A stretch of 64,000 nt of DNA from Candidatus Purcelliella pentastirinorum (lineage in GTDB: Bacteria > Pseudomonadota > Gammaproteobacteria > Enterobacterales > Enterobacteriaceae). Below are positions 11,086 through 21,471 of the stretch, in pieces. The stretch lies in assembly GCF_003391335.1 (NCBI RefSeq), contig NZ_CP028374.1, positions 62,001 to 126,000 on the forward strand, written 5' to 3'. The translations under genes and the position numbers were made by a program. The number at the start of each line of letters is the position of its first letter. Within the stretch, counting starts at the first letter, position 1. Under the pieces are notes generated by a model, which saw only the letters and a list, made by a program, of their open reading frames with translations, was not told where the DNA came from and did no database searches.

Positions 11086-14000
11086 TTATTTGAATTTTAA
11101 TTCAATATATTCTTTTCCCAATAATGATTCTACTTTGTTAATAAAATCATTACTAGGAACAATATGTTTCATTTTTCTTATTAATTTTTTTTCATTTTTA
11201 TAAATATTATTTTTTAATTTATATAAATATAAAGTTAAATTACCCTGTAATAAAGTTTTTAAGTAATAACATAACAATTTTAATATACTATTTTTAATTT
11301 TTTTTTTTGGTATATAAATAATAACCTTAGATAAATATTTATTACGTGCTTCTATAATATCTATTATATTATTAGCTAAAACATTTAAATATCTACTAAA
11401 AAAATTAAATTTTACTCTTATATTTACAATTAGAATATTATTACATAATATTAAATGTTTATACTTATTAATATATTTTTCTAATAAAACAATTTCAATA
11501 TTTCCAAAAGAATCATCTAATGTAAAAATTATAACTTTATTATTATATTTAGTTTTAGAAAATTTTACAGAAGTTACTAAACCAAAAACAACAAAATTAT
11601 TTGTTTTATTATTTATATCTATAGATAATAGATCTTTTAATGTATTATTATTATTAGTATATTTACGAATCTCTTTAAAATATTTTGTAATAGGGTGTTT
11701 TATTAAATAAAAACCTAAAGACTCTTTTTCTTTATTTGATTCATATTCTTCTGACCAATTTAATAAATATTTTGTATTAAAAACATTAGTATATGAAAAT
11801 TTTTCTTTTAAAAGATTAAACATATCAATTTGACCAACAGATTGAGAACCTAAATATTGTTCAGTTACTTTAAAAGAATTTTCTAAATTTTTTAATAAAT
11901 TATATCTAGATGAATCTATTGTATCCAAAGCACCTGAAAAAATTAATTTTTTTAACATACTAATATTTAATTTTTTACTTTTTATTCGTATACAAAAATC
12001 TAATAAACTGTTATATTTACCATTTTTTATTCTATTATTTACAATTAAATATATGAGATCTTTATTTAAACCTTTAATTGCTCCTAATCCATAAACAATA
12101 TTCCCGAATTTATCAATAAAAAAATTATACATACTAAGATTTATATTAGGACTACAAATATTTATTTGCAAATATTTACATTCATTAATTAAAAATGATA
12201 ATTTATCAGTATTATTAATTTCAGCATTCAATACAGATACTAAAAATTCAACAGGATAATTAGCTTTAAGCCATAATGTTCTATAAGATATCAATGCATA
12301 TGCAGCAGAATGTGATTTATTAAATCCATATGCAGCGAATTTTTCCATCAAATCAAATATTTTCATTGCTAAATTGATATTTATACCTTTCTTTATTGCA
12401 CCCTTTTTAAACAAAATTCTTTGTTTTAACATAACACTTTTTTTTTTTTTAGTCATAGCTCTTCTTAATATATCAGCTTGACCTAAACTATAATCGGATA
12501 AAATTTGTGATATTTGCATAACTTGTTCTTGATAAAGAATAATACCATACGTAGATTCTAATATAGGTTTTAATGATTTATGTTGCCAATATTTATCAGG
12601 ATATGCTATTAATTCCTTACCATGTTTTCTGTTTATAAAATTATCAACCATTCCAGATTGAAGAGGACCAGGTCTATACAATGCAATTAATGCAATCAAT
12701 TCTTCAAATGTATCCGGTTGTAATCGTCTAATTAAATTCTTAATACCATAAGATTCAAGTTGGAATACAGCAGTTGTTTTAGCTGTTTTTAAAATAAGAA
12801 AACTTTTTTTATCGTTTAAAGTTATTTTATTGATATCAATTATTTTCTTTCCTAATTTTTTTCTTTTAATATTAATTATTTTTAAAGTATTATCAATAAT
12901 TGTAAGTGTACGTAATCCTAAAAAATCAAATTTTATTAAACCAATACGTTCAATATCATTTTTATCAAATTGTGTCAAAGAATTTTTAGAATCTTTATCG
13001 TAATACAAGGGTAAGAAATTAGTTATTTTTTTAGGTGATATAACAACTCCACCAGCATGTTTACCTACATTACGTATAATACCTTCTAATTTAATTGAAA
13101 GATCTATTAATTCTTTGATAGAATTATCAGTTTTATAATATATTAATAACTGAGGAGACAGAAAAAGAGCATTATTTATAGTAATACCTGGATCAAATGG
13201 AATTAATTTAGAAATTTTATTTACAAATCCATATGGATAACCAAGTACACGTCCTACATCACGTATCACAACCTTAGCTGTCATTGTTCCAAAAGTAATA
13301 ATTTGTGATACATTATTATAACCATATTTTTTAATAACATGTTCAATAATCAAATCTCTTTTTTCCATACAAAAATCAATATCAAAATCGGGTAAAGAAA
13401 TTTTTTCACAATTCAAAAAACGTTCAAAAATCAAATTAAAATCTAACGGATCAATATCCGTAATTCCTAATGCATAAGCAACTAAAGAACCAGCACCTGA
13501 ACCTCTACCAGGACCAACAGGAATAAAATTAGATTTTGCCCATTTAACAAATTCCATAACTATCAAAAAATAACCAGAAAAACCTACTTGTTTTATTATA
13601 TTTAATTCATGATTTAATCTTTCATAATAATTTTCATATTTAATATTTTTTTTGTTTTTTTCAGAGTATAAAAATAATAACCGTTTCTTCATTCCTTTGT
13701 TAGCTTGTAAAAATAAATAATCTTCCTCACTAATATTTTTTAACTTAAATTTAGGTAAATGATATTTGTTCCAATCTAAAAAAACATTACACCTTTTAGA
13801 TATTTCAACAGTATTTATTAATGCTTCAGGGATATCAATAAATAATTTACACATTTCTTGTTCACTACGAAGATATTGTAAATTACTATATTTAGAAGAA
13901 TATTTTAAATCATTTAATTTATTTCCATTATTAATAGCCACTCTAATTTCATGTATATAAAAATCATCTTTTTTTAAAAAACGAACTTTATTAGTTGCAA

Positions 14001-14583
14001 CTACTGGTATATTTTCTTTATATGATAAATCTATTGCTAAATTAATATAATTTTCTTCATTTATTTTCCCAATTCTTGATAATTCCAAATAATAATTATT
14101 ATTAAAATATTTCTTATAAAAGTTAATATTTTTTTTAATTAACATATCATTATTATCTAATAATGATTTACCTATGTCACCATGTATCCCTCCAGACAAT
14201 ATGATTAATCCATCTTTATATTTAATTAATAATTCATAAGTAATTGCAGGTATTGAATTATTAATTTTATTTTTATATGCCAGGGATATTAAAAATATTA
14301 AATTTTTATAACCTATATTATTTTTTGCTAAAATAGTTAGTTTATTAATTCCATTCGTTAAAGATTTAATTATAAAATCAGCACCTATAATTGGTTTAAT
14401 ACCAATTTTATGAGATAAATTGTAAAATTTTACTAAACCAAAAATATTATTAAAATCAGTAACTGCAACAGCTGACATACATAAAGTAAAAATTTTATTT
14501 ACAAGACTATTTATTTTTATTAATCCATCTATTATAGAATAATCAGTATGAACACTTAGATGTATAAATTTAGAATTAAACAT
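11086..14583 (-). CDS. dnaE: DNA polymerase III subunit alpha
   Basis: Replicative DNA polymerase catalytic subunit. The start at 14583 (MFNSKFIHLSVHTDYS) aligns with the E. coli start and gives 1165 aa (E. coli 1160); the frame stays open upstream to 14709 but that extension is unconserved and runs into fabZ. N-terminal PHP domain (VHTDYSIIDGL), the palm with catalytic aspartates in PDFDIDFCMEKR and in KFDFLGLRTLTI, GPGRGSGAGSLVAY, and a C-terminal OB-fold region are in order. In E. coli rnhB precedes dnaE; here fabZ ends 85 bases upstream, so lpxA, lpxB and rnhB have been lost from the interval. Confidence 0.97.
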   Translation of the reverse strand: MFNSKFIHLSVHTDYSIIDGLIKINSLVNKIFTLCMSAVAVTDFNNIFGLVKFYNLSHKIGIKPIIGADFIIKSLTNGINKLTILAKNNIGYKNLIFLISLAYKNKINNSIPAITYELLIKYKDGLIILSGGIHGDIGKSLLDNNDMLIKKNINFYKKYFNNNYYLELSRIGKINEENYINLAIDLSYKENIPVVATNKVRFLKKDDFYIHEIRVAINNGNKLNDLKYSSKYSNLQYLRSEQEMCKLFIDIPEALINTVEISKRCNVFLDWNKYHLPKFKLKNISEEDYLFLQANKGMKKRLLFLYSEKNKKNIKYENYYERLNHELNIIKQVGFSGYFLIVMEFVKWAKSNFIPVGPGRGSGAGSLVAYALGITDIDPLDFNLIFERFLNCEKISLPDFDIDFCMEKRDLIIEHVIKKYGYNNVSQIITFGTMTAKVVIRDVGRVLGYPYGFVNKISKLIPFDPGITINNALFLSPQLLIYYKTDNSIKELIDLSIKLEGIIRNVGKHAGGVVISPKKITNFLPLYYDKDSKNSLTQFDKNDIERIGLIKFDFLGLRTLTIIDNTLKIINIKRKKLGKKIIDINKITLNDKKSFLILKTAKTTAVFQLESYGIKNLIRRLQPDTFEELIALIALYRPGPLQSGMVDNFINRKHGKELIAYPDKYWQHKSLKPILESTYGIILYQEQVMQISQILSDYSLGQADILRRAMTKKKKSVMLKQRILFKKGAIKKGININLAMKIFDLMEKFAAYGFNKSHSAAYALISYRTLWLKANYPVEFLVSVLNAEINNTDKLSFLINECKYLQINICSPNINLSMYNFFIDKFGNIVYGLGAIKGLNKDLIYLIVNNRIKNGKYNSLLDFCIRIKSKKLNISMLKKLIFSGALDTIDSSRYNLLKNLENSFKVTEQYLGSQSVGQIDMFNLLKEKFSYTNVFNTKYLLNWSEEYESNKEKESLGFYLIKHPITKYFKEIRKYTNNNNTLKDLLSIDINNKTNNFVVFGLVTSVKFSKTKYNNKVIIFTLDDSFGNIEIVLLEKYINKYKHLILCNNILIVNIRVKFNFFSRYLNVLANNIIDIIEARNKYLSKVIIYIPKKKIKNSILKLLCYYLKTLLQGNLTLYLYKLKNNIYKNEKKLIRKMKHIVPSNDFINKVESLLGKEYIELKFK

Positions 14584-14668
14584 ATATTTTAATTGATAAA
14601 ATAAATTATTAGTGATATTAAAAAAATTAATAATGAATAAAAACAATACAATTAATTTAGTAAATAAA

Positions 14669-15118
14669 TTATTTACCTCGTGAACACATAATATCTGCTT
14701 CACAAACAATTTTATTTTTTACATAAGCAATACCCTTAAATTTAGTTAAACCACAACGAGTTTTATCAAAATATACTTTAATTATCAATTGATCTCCAGG
14801 TACAACAGGATATTTAAATCTAGCATTATCAACACCAGCAAAATAATATAATTCTCCAATTTTTAATTCACCTAAACTTTTAAATGCTAAAATACCTGTT
14901 GCTTGAGCCATAGCCTCTAAAATCAATACCCCAGGAAATATCTTTTTATTAGGAAAATGTCCTTGAAAAAATGGTTCATTAAAGGAAATATTTTTAATTC
15001 CTTTTAAAGATATATGGGGAATTATGTAAATAATACGATCTATTAACAAAAACGGATAACGATGAGGTAATAATTTTAAAATTTCTTCAATACTCAAATT
15101 ATGAATTTTAGTACTCAA
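14669..15118 (-). CDS. fabZ: 3-hydroxyacyl-ACP dehydratase FabZ
   Basis: Dehydrates 3-hydroxyacyl-ACP in fatty acid elongation. It has 149 aa against 151 in E. coli. The hot-dog-fold active site is clear: [11 protein letters not shown], then [20 protein letters not shown] with the catalytic His and Glu. In E. coli it sits between lpxD and lpxA; both are absent here, so FabZ now serves phospholipid synthesis without neighbouring lipid A genes. A possible minus-strand promoter (TTGTAA at 15208-15213 with TTATAC 17 bases downstream) lies in the following gap. Confidence 0.97.
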   Translation of the reverse strand: MSTKIHNLSIEEILKLLPHRYPFLLIDRIIYIIPHISLKGIKNISFNEPFFQGHFPNKKIFPGVLILEAMAQATGILAFKSLGELKIGELYYFAGVDNARFKYPVVPGDQLIIKVYFDKTRCGLTKFKGIAYVKNKIVCEADIMCSRGK

Positions 15119-15535
15119 AATATTTTCCTATTATTAGAAAGTTTAATTTTAAATAATATTTTATTTTAAGATACGTATACCTCTGTATAATATAAAAACA
15201 CAAATTATTACAATCTATAATAAAAAATTTTTTTAAAACAAATTTAACTAATAAAATCAAATTTACATTTGAATAACATATAATAAAAAATTAAAAAATA
15301 AATACTATTAAAATATAAATTCTAAATAATTTTAAATTAATTTATTTATTTAATAATTAATTAAACATATATTTTATATAAAAAATATAAATATTATTAA
15401 ATTATTATATATTATATAAAAATATTATTGGATAAAATTAAAATTCACAACTAAAAAAAGCAATAATTCTAAAAAAACTATAAAATTATTATAACATAAT
15501 TATTTTTTATATAATAATTAAATTAATATATAAAA
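15119..15535 (-). other. Gene-free interval at the former lpxD position
   Basis: 417 bases of A+T-rich DNA between skp and fabZ, where E. coli carries lpxD. Read on both strands in all frames I see no stretch resembling LpxD or its hexapeptide repeats. The only notable patch is a less A+T-rich segment around 15170-15190, just downstream of a weak candidate minus-strand promoter that could serve fabZ-dnaE-accA. Confidence 0.6.
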
Positions 15536-16033
15536 CTATTTTATTTGTTTTAAAACTTCATTAGTTATATTCTTAATTTTATTAGAATATATAACTATAC
15601 TAGAATCAATTATTAAATTATAACCCTGAATAGTTGCTATTTCACTAACAATATCTTTTATTTTTATTAAAATTTTATTGCGCTCTTCTAATTGTCTATT
15701 TTTATTATCTTTTTCAAAATTCTTTGCTTTCAATAAAAAGTTATTATGCTCATCATTAATTTCTTTTTCAATCTTTTTTATCATATTAGGTCGCATTGTT
15801 AGTTTATTACGTTGAAAAGTATTAATTTTATATTGTAATTTTAATTCCTGTTCTTGCAAGCTTATAGCTCTTTGATTAAATTCTTTATTTAAAATTTTTT
15901 CTATTCCATAAAATTTTGATAAATTATTAAAAACATTATTAATATTTACTATAGCAATTTTATCAAATGAAAATACATTCTCATAAAAAAACAAAAAAAA
16001 CAAGAAAAACAATACACGGATAAAATATTTCAT
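15536..16033 (-). CDS. skp: Periplasmic chaperone Skp (OmpH)
   Basis: Trimeric periplasmic chaperone that holds unfolded outer-membrane proteins for BamA. It has 165 aa against 161 in E. coli. The N-terminus is a signal peptide (Lys-Tyr then a Phe/Leu-rich core, ending near residue 22) followed by FDKIAIVNI, the conserved Skp beginning. The middle is a charged helical arm rich in Lys/Glu/Asn, and the end returns to a beta strand (LIIDSSIVIYS). It lies 58 bases after bamA, as in E. coli. The sequence is divergent, but context plus signal peptide and start motif make the call firm. Confidence 0.92.
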   Translation of the reverse strand: MKYFIRVLFFLFFLFFYENVFSFDKIAIVNINNVFNNLSKFYGIEKILNKEFNQRAISLQEQELKLQYKINTFQRNKLTMRPNMIKKIEKEINDEHNNFLLKAKNFEKDNKNRQLEERNKILIKIKDIVSEIATIQGYNLIIDSSIVIYSNKIKNITNEVLKQIK

Positions 16034-16091
16034 TTATTTTCCTAAATAAAAACATTAGAATATATAATTAATCTAAATTTAATAAAATATT

Positions 16092-18503
16092 TTACCATAT
16101 TTTCCCCATACTAAATTGAAACTTTTCTAATTTATCCATTAAACTAGTTTTAATAGGTATGGCATACGAAAATGTTAAGGGACCAATTGGTGATATCCAT
16201 TTAAATGAAATACCACTAGATACTCTAATATTATACAAATTACTATAATCAGGTATACCTAGTAAATTAAAATTATTTGTATTATTCCAATTTGTATCTA
16301 ATACTATTCCAGAATCTAAAAATAATGAATAACGAATATTTTTGGTATAATTATTATTAATAAAAAAATTAGGTAGAATTAATTCTGTATTTGTAATTAT
16401 TATAGAATTACCTCCTATAATATCATTAGATCTACAAAAAGAATATTCATTTAAGTTATTGTTTTTTAATAATGGATTATAATAAACTGCTTTAGGACCA
16501 ACATCATTAAAAACAAAACCTCTTATTGTATCAATACCTCCAGCATAAAAATTTTGATAAAACGGAATTTCTTTTTTACCTATACCATGTCCATATCCTA
16601 AAAAAATATGATTGGATAATATCCATTCAAAATATTTATCCATGGGTAAATATTTATAACTATCAAAAACTATTTGAAAATAATTATTTTTTGATCCAGG
16701 TATAGTTATTTTAGTATCTAATTTATTATAACTACCAAATACAGGATAAACTTGTTTATTTAAGCTATCAAAAATAAAATTATAATTAAAAATAAAATCA
16801 TTAGATACTAAATTTTCTTTATGTAAATAATTAAATTTTTTACCCATAGATTTTAAATATCTCCATACAACAACTTGTGGTTTAATATTTAATAAATTAT
16901 CATAGGTATATCCTAAACCCAATCCAAAACTATTTTGATTATTTAAATTAAAATTTAATATATTATTAAACAAATAACTTTTTTTAACATAATTTGAAAA
17001 ATTTAAGTTTTCTTCTGGTATAGAGTTATTATAAATAATATTACTTGATAAATTAATTCTATCAATTATGAAATGCAAACTGGTAAATTCCAATTTACCA
17101 TAATTTTGAAGATTGTTTTTAACAATACTTAAGCTTATATTATCACCAACACCTAACCAATTATTTTTATTTAATGAAAATTTAAAACTAACTCCTCCAT
17201 CATGACTGTAACCTGCTCCAATATTAAACAATCCAGTATTTAATTCTTGTATTTTATATACAATATTTACTCTATTTGTTGATGAAGATAAATTTTTAAT
17301 ACATACATTAATATCTTTAAAATATCCAGTACGTTTTAAATTAGATATTCCAACATTAATTAAATCTATATTAAATAAGGAATTTTCCATTTGTTTTATT
17401 TCAGACCTTAACATAGAATCTCTAGAAACAAAATTACCTGAAAAAGATATTTTTTCAACATAAAAACGTTTACCATTATCTATATTAAAATATAATTTTA
17501 CAGTATTATTTTTATGATTAATTTTTGTTTTTATATCTATAAAAGGATTAATATAACCAAAACGAGATAATAATTTTTTTATATTAACTATTATTGACAT
17601 GATCTTAGAAAAATTATAAACCTCATTAATTTTAATTGATATTAAATTATTTAAATTATAAGGATTTTCAAAATCATTATTTATAAATATATTTGAAATT
17701 TTATATTTTTTACCTTCATGTATATTTATTGTTATGTAAATATTTTTTTTATTTCTAGATAAATTTAATTGAGTAGAATTTATTTTAAAACAAATATATC
17801 CATGATTTAAATAAAAATCATGTAATTTTTGAAGTGCAATCATAAAATTTTCTTTTCTATAATTATTTTTATAAAATAAATCAAATCCCAAAAAATATTT
17901 TTTTATTCCACATATATAAGTAAGATATTTTAATGAAAAATTATTATTTCCTAATATATTTACTCGTTTAATATTGATTAGATCAGATTCAATTATCATT
18001 AATTTTAAATCAATTTTATTATTATCCAATGGAGTAATAAAAAATTTTATTTTTGTTTTATATCTACCAATTTTATTATAAAAATCATTTAATGTTTTTT
18101 CAAAAGTTAAAAGCGAAAAACAATCTAAGGGTTTTCCTATAATTATTTTATGTAAATACATACTATCTTTTAATAATTTATAATCAATAAATTTATTACC
18201 TATAATACAAATATTTGAAATTATAGGTTTCTCTTTAACTTTTATAATTAGATCATATTTATCACGAAATATTTTTATTTCATCAAAATTACCTGTATGA
18301 TATAATAATTTAATAAAATTACTGATATCTTCATTAGAAAATTTTTTTTTCTTTATAAAAAATGTTTCTGATATAATATTATGAAAAGTTAAATTTCTTA
18401 ATCCATGTACATATATATTTTTTATTAAAAAAGTATTCATACTATGAACATTAAAACAAAAAAATAAAATTATTATAAATATTCTATTAACTAATATTTT
18501 CAT
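16092..18503 (-). CDS. bamA: Outer membrane protein assembly factor BamA
   Basis: Essential outer-membrane insertase for beta-barrel proteins. It has 803 aa against 810 in E. coli. Signal peptide at residues 1 to about 21, then five POTRA repeats (first: IKNIYVHGLRNL; last near VEKISFSGN) and a C-terminal 16-strand barrel. The loop-6 motif appears as IRGFVFNDVGP and the final strand ends FQFSMGKIW, with the terminal aromatic residue that BAM substrates need. It is flanked by rseP (38 bases) and skp as in E. coli. Its retention together with skp and surA shows a protein-bearing outer membrane is still built. Confidence 0.97.
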   Translation of the reverse strand: MKILVNRIFIIILFFCFNVHSMNTFLIKNIYVHGLRNLTFHNIISETFFIKKKKFSNEDISNFIKLLYHTGNFDEIKIFRDKYDLIIKVKEKPIISNICIIGNKFIDYKLLKDSMYLHKIIIGKPLDCFSLLTFEKTLNDFYNKIGRYKTKIKFFITPLDNNKIDLKLMIIESDLINIKRVNILGNNNFSLKYLTYICGIKKYFLGFDLFYKNNYRKENFMIALQKLHDFYLNHGYICFKINSTQLNLSRNKKNIYITINIHEGKKYKISNIFINNDFENPYNLNNLISIKINEVYNFSKIMSIIVNIKKLLSRFGYINPFIDIKTKINHKNNTVKLYFNIDNGKRFYVEKISFSGNFVSRDSMLRSEIKQMENSLFNIDLINVGISNLKRTGYFKDINVCIKNLSSSTNRVNIVYKIQELNTGLFNIGAGYSHDGGVSFKFSLNKNNWLGVGDNISLSIVKNNLQNYGKLEFTSLHFIIDRINLSSNIIYNNSIPEENLNFSNYVKKSYLFNNILNFNLNNQNSFGLGLGYTYDNLLNIKPQVVVWRYLKSMGKKFNYLHKENLVSNDFIFNYNFIFDSLNKQVYPVFGSYNKLDTKITIPGSKNNYFQIVFDSYKYLPMDKYFEWILSNHIFLGYGHGIGKKEIPFYQNFYAGGIDTIRGFVFNDVGPKAVYYNPLLKNNNLNEYSFCRSNDIIGGNSIIITNTELILPNFFINNNYTKNIRYSLFLDSGIVLDTNWNNTNNFNLLGIPDYSNLYNIRVSSGISFKWISPIGPLTFSYAIPIKTSLMDKLEKFQFSMGKIW

Positions 18504-18541
18504 TTAAATTTAAAAAATAAATACTAAATTAAAAAAAAAAA

Positions 18542-19888
18542 CTAAAAATGAGATAAATCATTAAATAATGCAATAATCATTAAAATAATTAGTAAAATCG
18601 AACCTATGCGATAACTGTAAAAATGAAATTTTTCAGATAGAGGTTTTCCTTTTAATTTTTCAATTAAAAGAAATAATAAATATCCTCCATCTAATATTGG
18701 TATCGGAAATAAATTAATAACTCCTATATTAATACTAATCAAAGCAAGAAATCTCAAATAATAAATAATTCCATATCTAGCTGATACTCCAGAACTTTTG
18801 GCAATAAAAATTGGACCACTTAAGTTACTTACCTTGAATTCACCAAATATAGTTTTTAATAATAAATTGATAGTTAAACGTATAATATAAATTGTGTTTA
18901 AAATAGATTTTTTAATAGAAAAAAATATATTATATTTGTCAACTATTTTATAATCATTAGACAATACATTTTTTTCGGTATAAATACCTAAAAAATTTTT
19001 AAATTTATTATTTTTTATTAATTTAAATGGTAATCTAAATATATGTTTTATATTATTACGTATTATAACCAATTTAATTGAACTATTTTTATTACAAATT
19101 ATTTGATTAATAAAATCAATTAATCCAGTAATCCTTACATTATTTACTTCATATAATATATCCCCTATTCGTAATTTAAATAATTCAGCTATAGAACCAG
19201 ATTCTATATATGAAATTATATTACTAAAATTAAAATTAGGTTCAACAATACCTAAATATAAAAATGGATCATAATGATAATCAAAATTAAGTTTATTTAA
19301 ACTAATATGTTTAATTATACAATTAGTATCATAAGATTTAGAAACACATAAATCTAATGATTTATTATTTATATTATGTAAAAAAATCATACGAACTGAA
19401 TTCCAATCAGGTGTATTAACACCATCAACAGATTTGATAATCATACCAGGAATTATATTTAATTGGTCAGCTACAGAATTAGTTATAACGTTACTTACTA
19501 TGGGACGAACATTATCTAAACCATGTACATATATTACACAATATAAAAATATTGCTAACAAAAAATTTGCAAAAGAACCAGAAAATATAATTAAACTTCT
19601 TTTGAATATACTTTGTTCACTAAAAATTTTTTTTTTTATAATTATTTTTGAACTTTTATCATCTTTTTCTAATATTTTTACATACCCACCTAAAGGAATA
19701 ATACCTATAGAAAATTTGGTACCATATCTATCCTTTCTACTCCATAAAATCTTACCAAAACCAATAGAAAATTTTAATATTCCAATATTATAAAATCTTG
19801 CTACTAAAAAATGACCTAATTCATGAATGGTAACCAAAATTCCCAAGGTGATAATAAAAAAAGAAAAATTCCATATTAAATTTAACAT
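18542..19888 (-). CDS. rseP: Site-2 protease RseP
   Basis: Inner-membrane zinc metalloprotease that cleaves transmembrane segments, in E. coli the anti-sigma factor RseA and remnant signal peptides. It has 448 aa against 450 in E. coli. The zinc motif HELGH is in the first membrane segment (about residues 22-26), with PDZ domains in the middle and the third zinc ligand in the LDGG motif near the C-terminus (PIPILDGGYLLF). The start overlaps the cdsA end by 7 bases. Whether rseA or sigma-E exist cannot be seen here; signal-peptide removal could be the retained job. Confidence 0.96.
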   Translation of the reverse strand: MLNLIWNFSFFIITLGILVTIHELGHFLVARFYNIGILKFSIGFGKILWSRKDRYGTKFSIGIIPLGGYVKILEKDDKSSKIIIKKKIFSEQSIFKRSLIIFSGSFANFLLAIFLYCVIYVHGLDNVRPIVSNVITNSVADQLNIIPGMIIKSVDGVNTPDWNSVRMIFLHNINNKSLDLCVSKSYDTNCIIKHISLNKLNFDYHYDPFLYLGIVEPNFNFSNIISYIESGSIAELFKLRIGDILYEVNNVRITGLIDFINQIICNKNSSIKLVIIRNNIKHIFRLPFKLIKNNKFKNFLGIYTEKNVLSNDYKIVDKYNIFFSIKKSILNTIYIIRLTINLLLKTIFGEFKVSNLSGPIFIAKSSGVSARYGIIYYLRFLALISINIGVINLFPIPILDGGYLLFLLIEKLKGKPLSEKFHFYSYRIGSILLIILMIIALFNDLSHF

Positions 19889-20757
19889 CTATATTCCTGT
19901 AAAAATAATAAGTAATTAGAAATAAACGATAATACTATCGTTAAACTATCAATACGATCTAATATACCACCATGAGAAAAAAATAATTTACTACTATTTT
20001 TAACTTTACCTATTCTTTTAAACATACTTTCTTGCAAATCACCAAATAAAGATAAAATAGACATTAAAAAAGATATAATTATCACATTTAAATTACTAAT
20101 ATTTAATATTCCTACAAATTTATATATAAAAAAAATTAAAATTAAAAATAATACACCAAATAAATAACCCTCAAAAGTTTTACCAGGAGATAATTTCATA
20201 AATAATTTATTTACACCAAATAATACTCCAAAAATATAAGATGAAGAATCAAAAAACCATATTGGTATTAAAATATATAGTAATAAATAAGAACCATAAT
20301 AATGATTTTTTGTGTAACACAATTGTCTAATAAAAATTATATCATAAAAAAAGGAAACTAAGATTAAAAGACCAAATAAAATTTTTAAAAAATATGAATC
20401 TTTCCAAAATAAAGATGATTTAGGATAATAAATTACTAAAAGAAATGATAATAAACACCATGTCAATGATAATAAATTTATAATTTTACTAAAAAAATTA
20501 ATAAAAGCCAATGAAGATAATAGAAAAATTTTATAAAAACAAATAAAAATAATAAAACAAAAAATAAATATAAATTTATTAAATAATTCAATTTTATTAA
20601 TTTTTATCCATTCAATAATTGATAAAACAAATAATAAAAAAATAAAAAATATAAATTTATATAAAGTTAAAAAAAATAAAACATAATATATTAAAGATAT
20701 TAATATTAAAGTTATAATAATACGATTTAACAATATTTTTATTTCATATTTAAACAT
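19882..20757 (-). CDS. cdsA: Phosphatidate cytidylyltransferase
   Basis: Makes CDP-diacylglycerol from CTP and phosphatidic acid, the branch point of phospholipid synthesis. It has 291 aa (E. coli 285) with about eight hydrophobic segments. The C-terminal signature is recognisable: FGDLQESMFKR then HGGILDRIDSL; the two metal-binding aspartates of the family (GDL and LDR) are present. However the middle of the signature, KDSGHLIPG in E. coli, reads KNSSKLFFS, so the Lys-Asp pair and the Pro-Gly are lost. It starts directly after the uppS stop and overlaps rseP by 7 bases, implying coupled translation. Confidence 0.93.
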   Translation of the reverse strand: MFKYEIKILLNRIIITLILISLIYYVLFFLTLYKFIFFIFLLFVLSIIEWIKINKIELFNKFIFIFCFIIFICFYKIFLLSSLAFINFFSKIINLLSLTWCLLSFLLVIYYPKSSLFWKDSYFLKILFGLLILVSFFYDIIFIRQLCYTKNHYYGSYLLLYILIPIWFFDSSSYIFGVLFGVNKLFMKLSPGKTFEGYLFGVLFLILIFFIYKFVGILNISNLNVIIISFLMSILSLFGDLQESMFKRIGKVKNSSKLFFSHGGILDRIDSLTIVLSFISNYLLFLQEYRC

Positions 20758-21471
20758 TTATAAACCACCAAAATTACGTTTTCTACAAAAATATGCATCT
20801 ATTGCTATTTTAAATATTTTACTATCAAAATCAGGCCATAAAACATTAGTAAAATAAAATTCAGTATATGCAATTTGCCAAAGTAAAAAATTACTTAAAC
20901 GATATTCACCACCTGTTCTAATTAATAAATCAACAGGAGGCAAATGATTTAAAGAAATTAATGTAGAAACAGTATTTTCATTTATTTTATTTAAATCAAG
21001 TAGTCCTCTTTGAATTAAACGAACAATTTTCTTAATTACTTTTACTATATCCCAACGACCGCCATAATTTATAGCAATATTCAATTGTAAACCAGTATTA
21101 TATTTCGTTAAATTCTCCGAGTATAAAATAAGACTTATCAACTTTGAATCGAATTGATTTAAATTACCAATAACTTTTAAACAAATATTATTATTATGTA
21201 TAAATTTAATTTTTGAACTTAATGTACATACAAATAATTTTATTAAAGCTAAAATTTCTTGTATGGGTCTACGCCAATTTTCACTACTAAAAGCATATAA
21301 AGTTAAAACATTTAATTTATTACACAAAGAAAAATCAATCGCTTTTAAAACAGCTTTAACACCCTTTTTATGCCCATATATGCGTGGTTTATTCCTTTTT
21401 TGAGCCCATCTACCATTACCATCCATAATAATAGCGATATGATTCAATGTATTTTTATTTTTTTTAATCAT
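20758..21471 (-). CDS. uppS: Undecaprenyl diphosphate synthase
   Basis: Condenses isopentenyl diphosphate onto farnesyl diphosphate to give the C55 lipid carrier for peptidoglycan. I use the ATG at 21471 (237 aa; E. coli 253); a TTG at 21486 is an alternative start that adds five residues. Cis-prenyltransferase motifs are intact: IIMDGNGRWAQKR near the N-terminus, LTLYAFSSENWRRP, and the C-terminal DLLIRTGGEYRLSNFLLWQ. In E. coli dxr lies between frr and uppS; here 275 bases without a gene replace it, so isopentenyl diphosphate must come from a pathway not encoded at this locus. Confidence 0.96.
   Translation of the reverse strand: MIKKNKNTLNHIAIIMDGNGRWAQKRNKPRIYGHKKGVKAVLKAIDFSLCNKLNVLTLYAFSSENWRRPIQEILALIKLFVCTLSSKIKFIHNNNICLKVIGNLNQFDSKLISLILYSENLTKYNTGLQLNIAINYGGRWDIVKVIKKIVRLIQRGLLDLNKINENTVSTLISLNHLPPVDLLIRTGGEYRLSNFLLWQIAYTEFYFTNVLWPDFDSKIFKIAIDAYFCRKRNFGGL

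Noticed and set aside
14584-14709. 42-codon N-terminal extension of DnaE
   Set aside because: It is not conserved, overlaps fabZ, and the internal ATG at 14583 matches the E. coli start.
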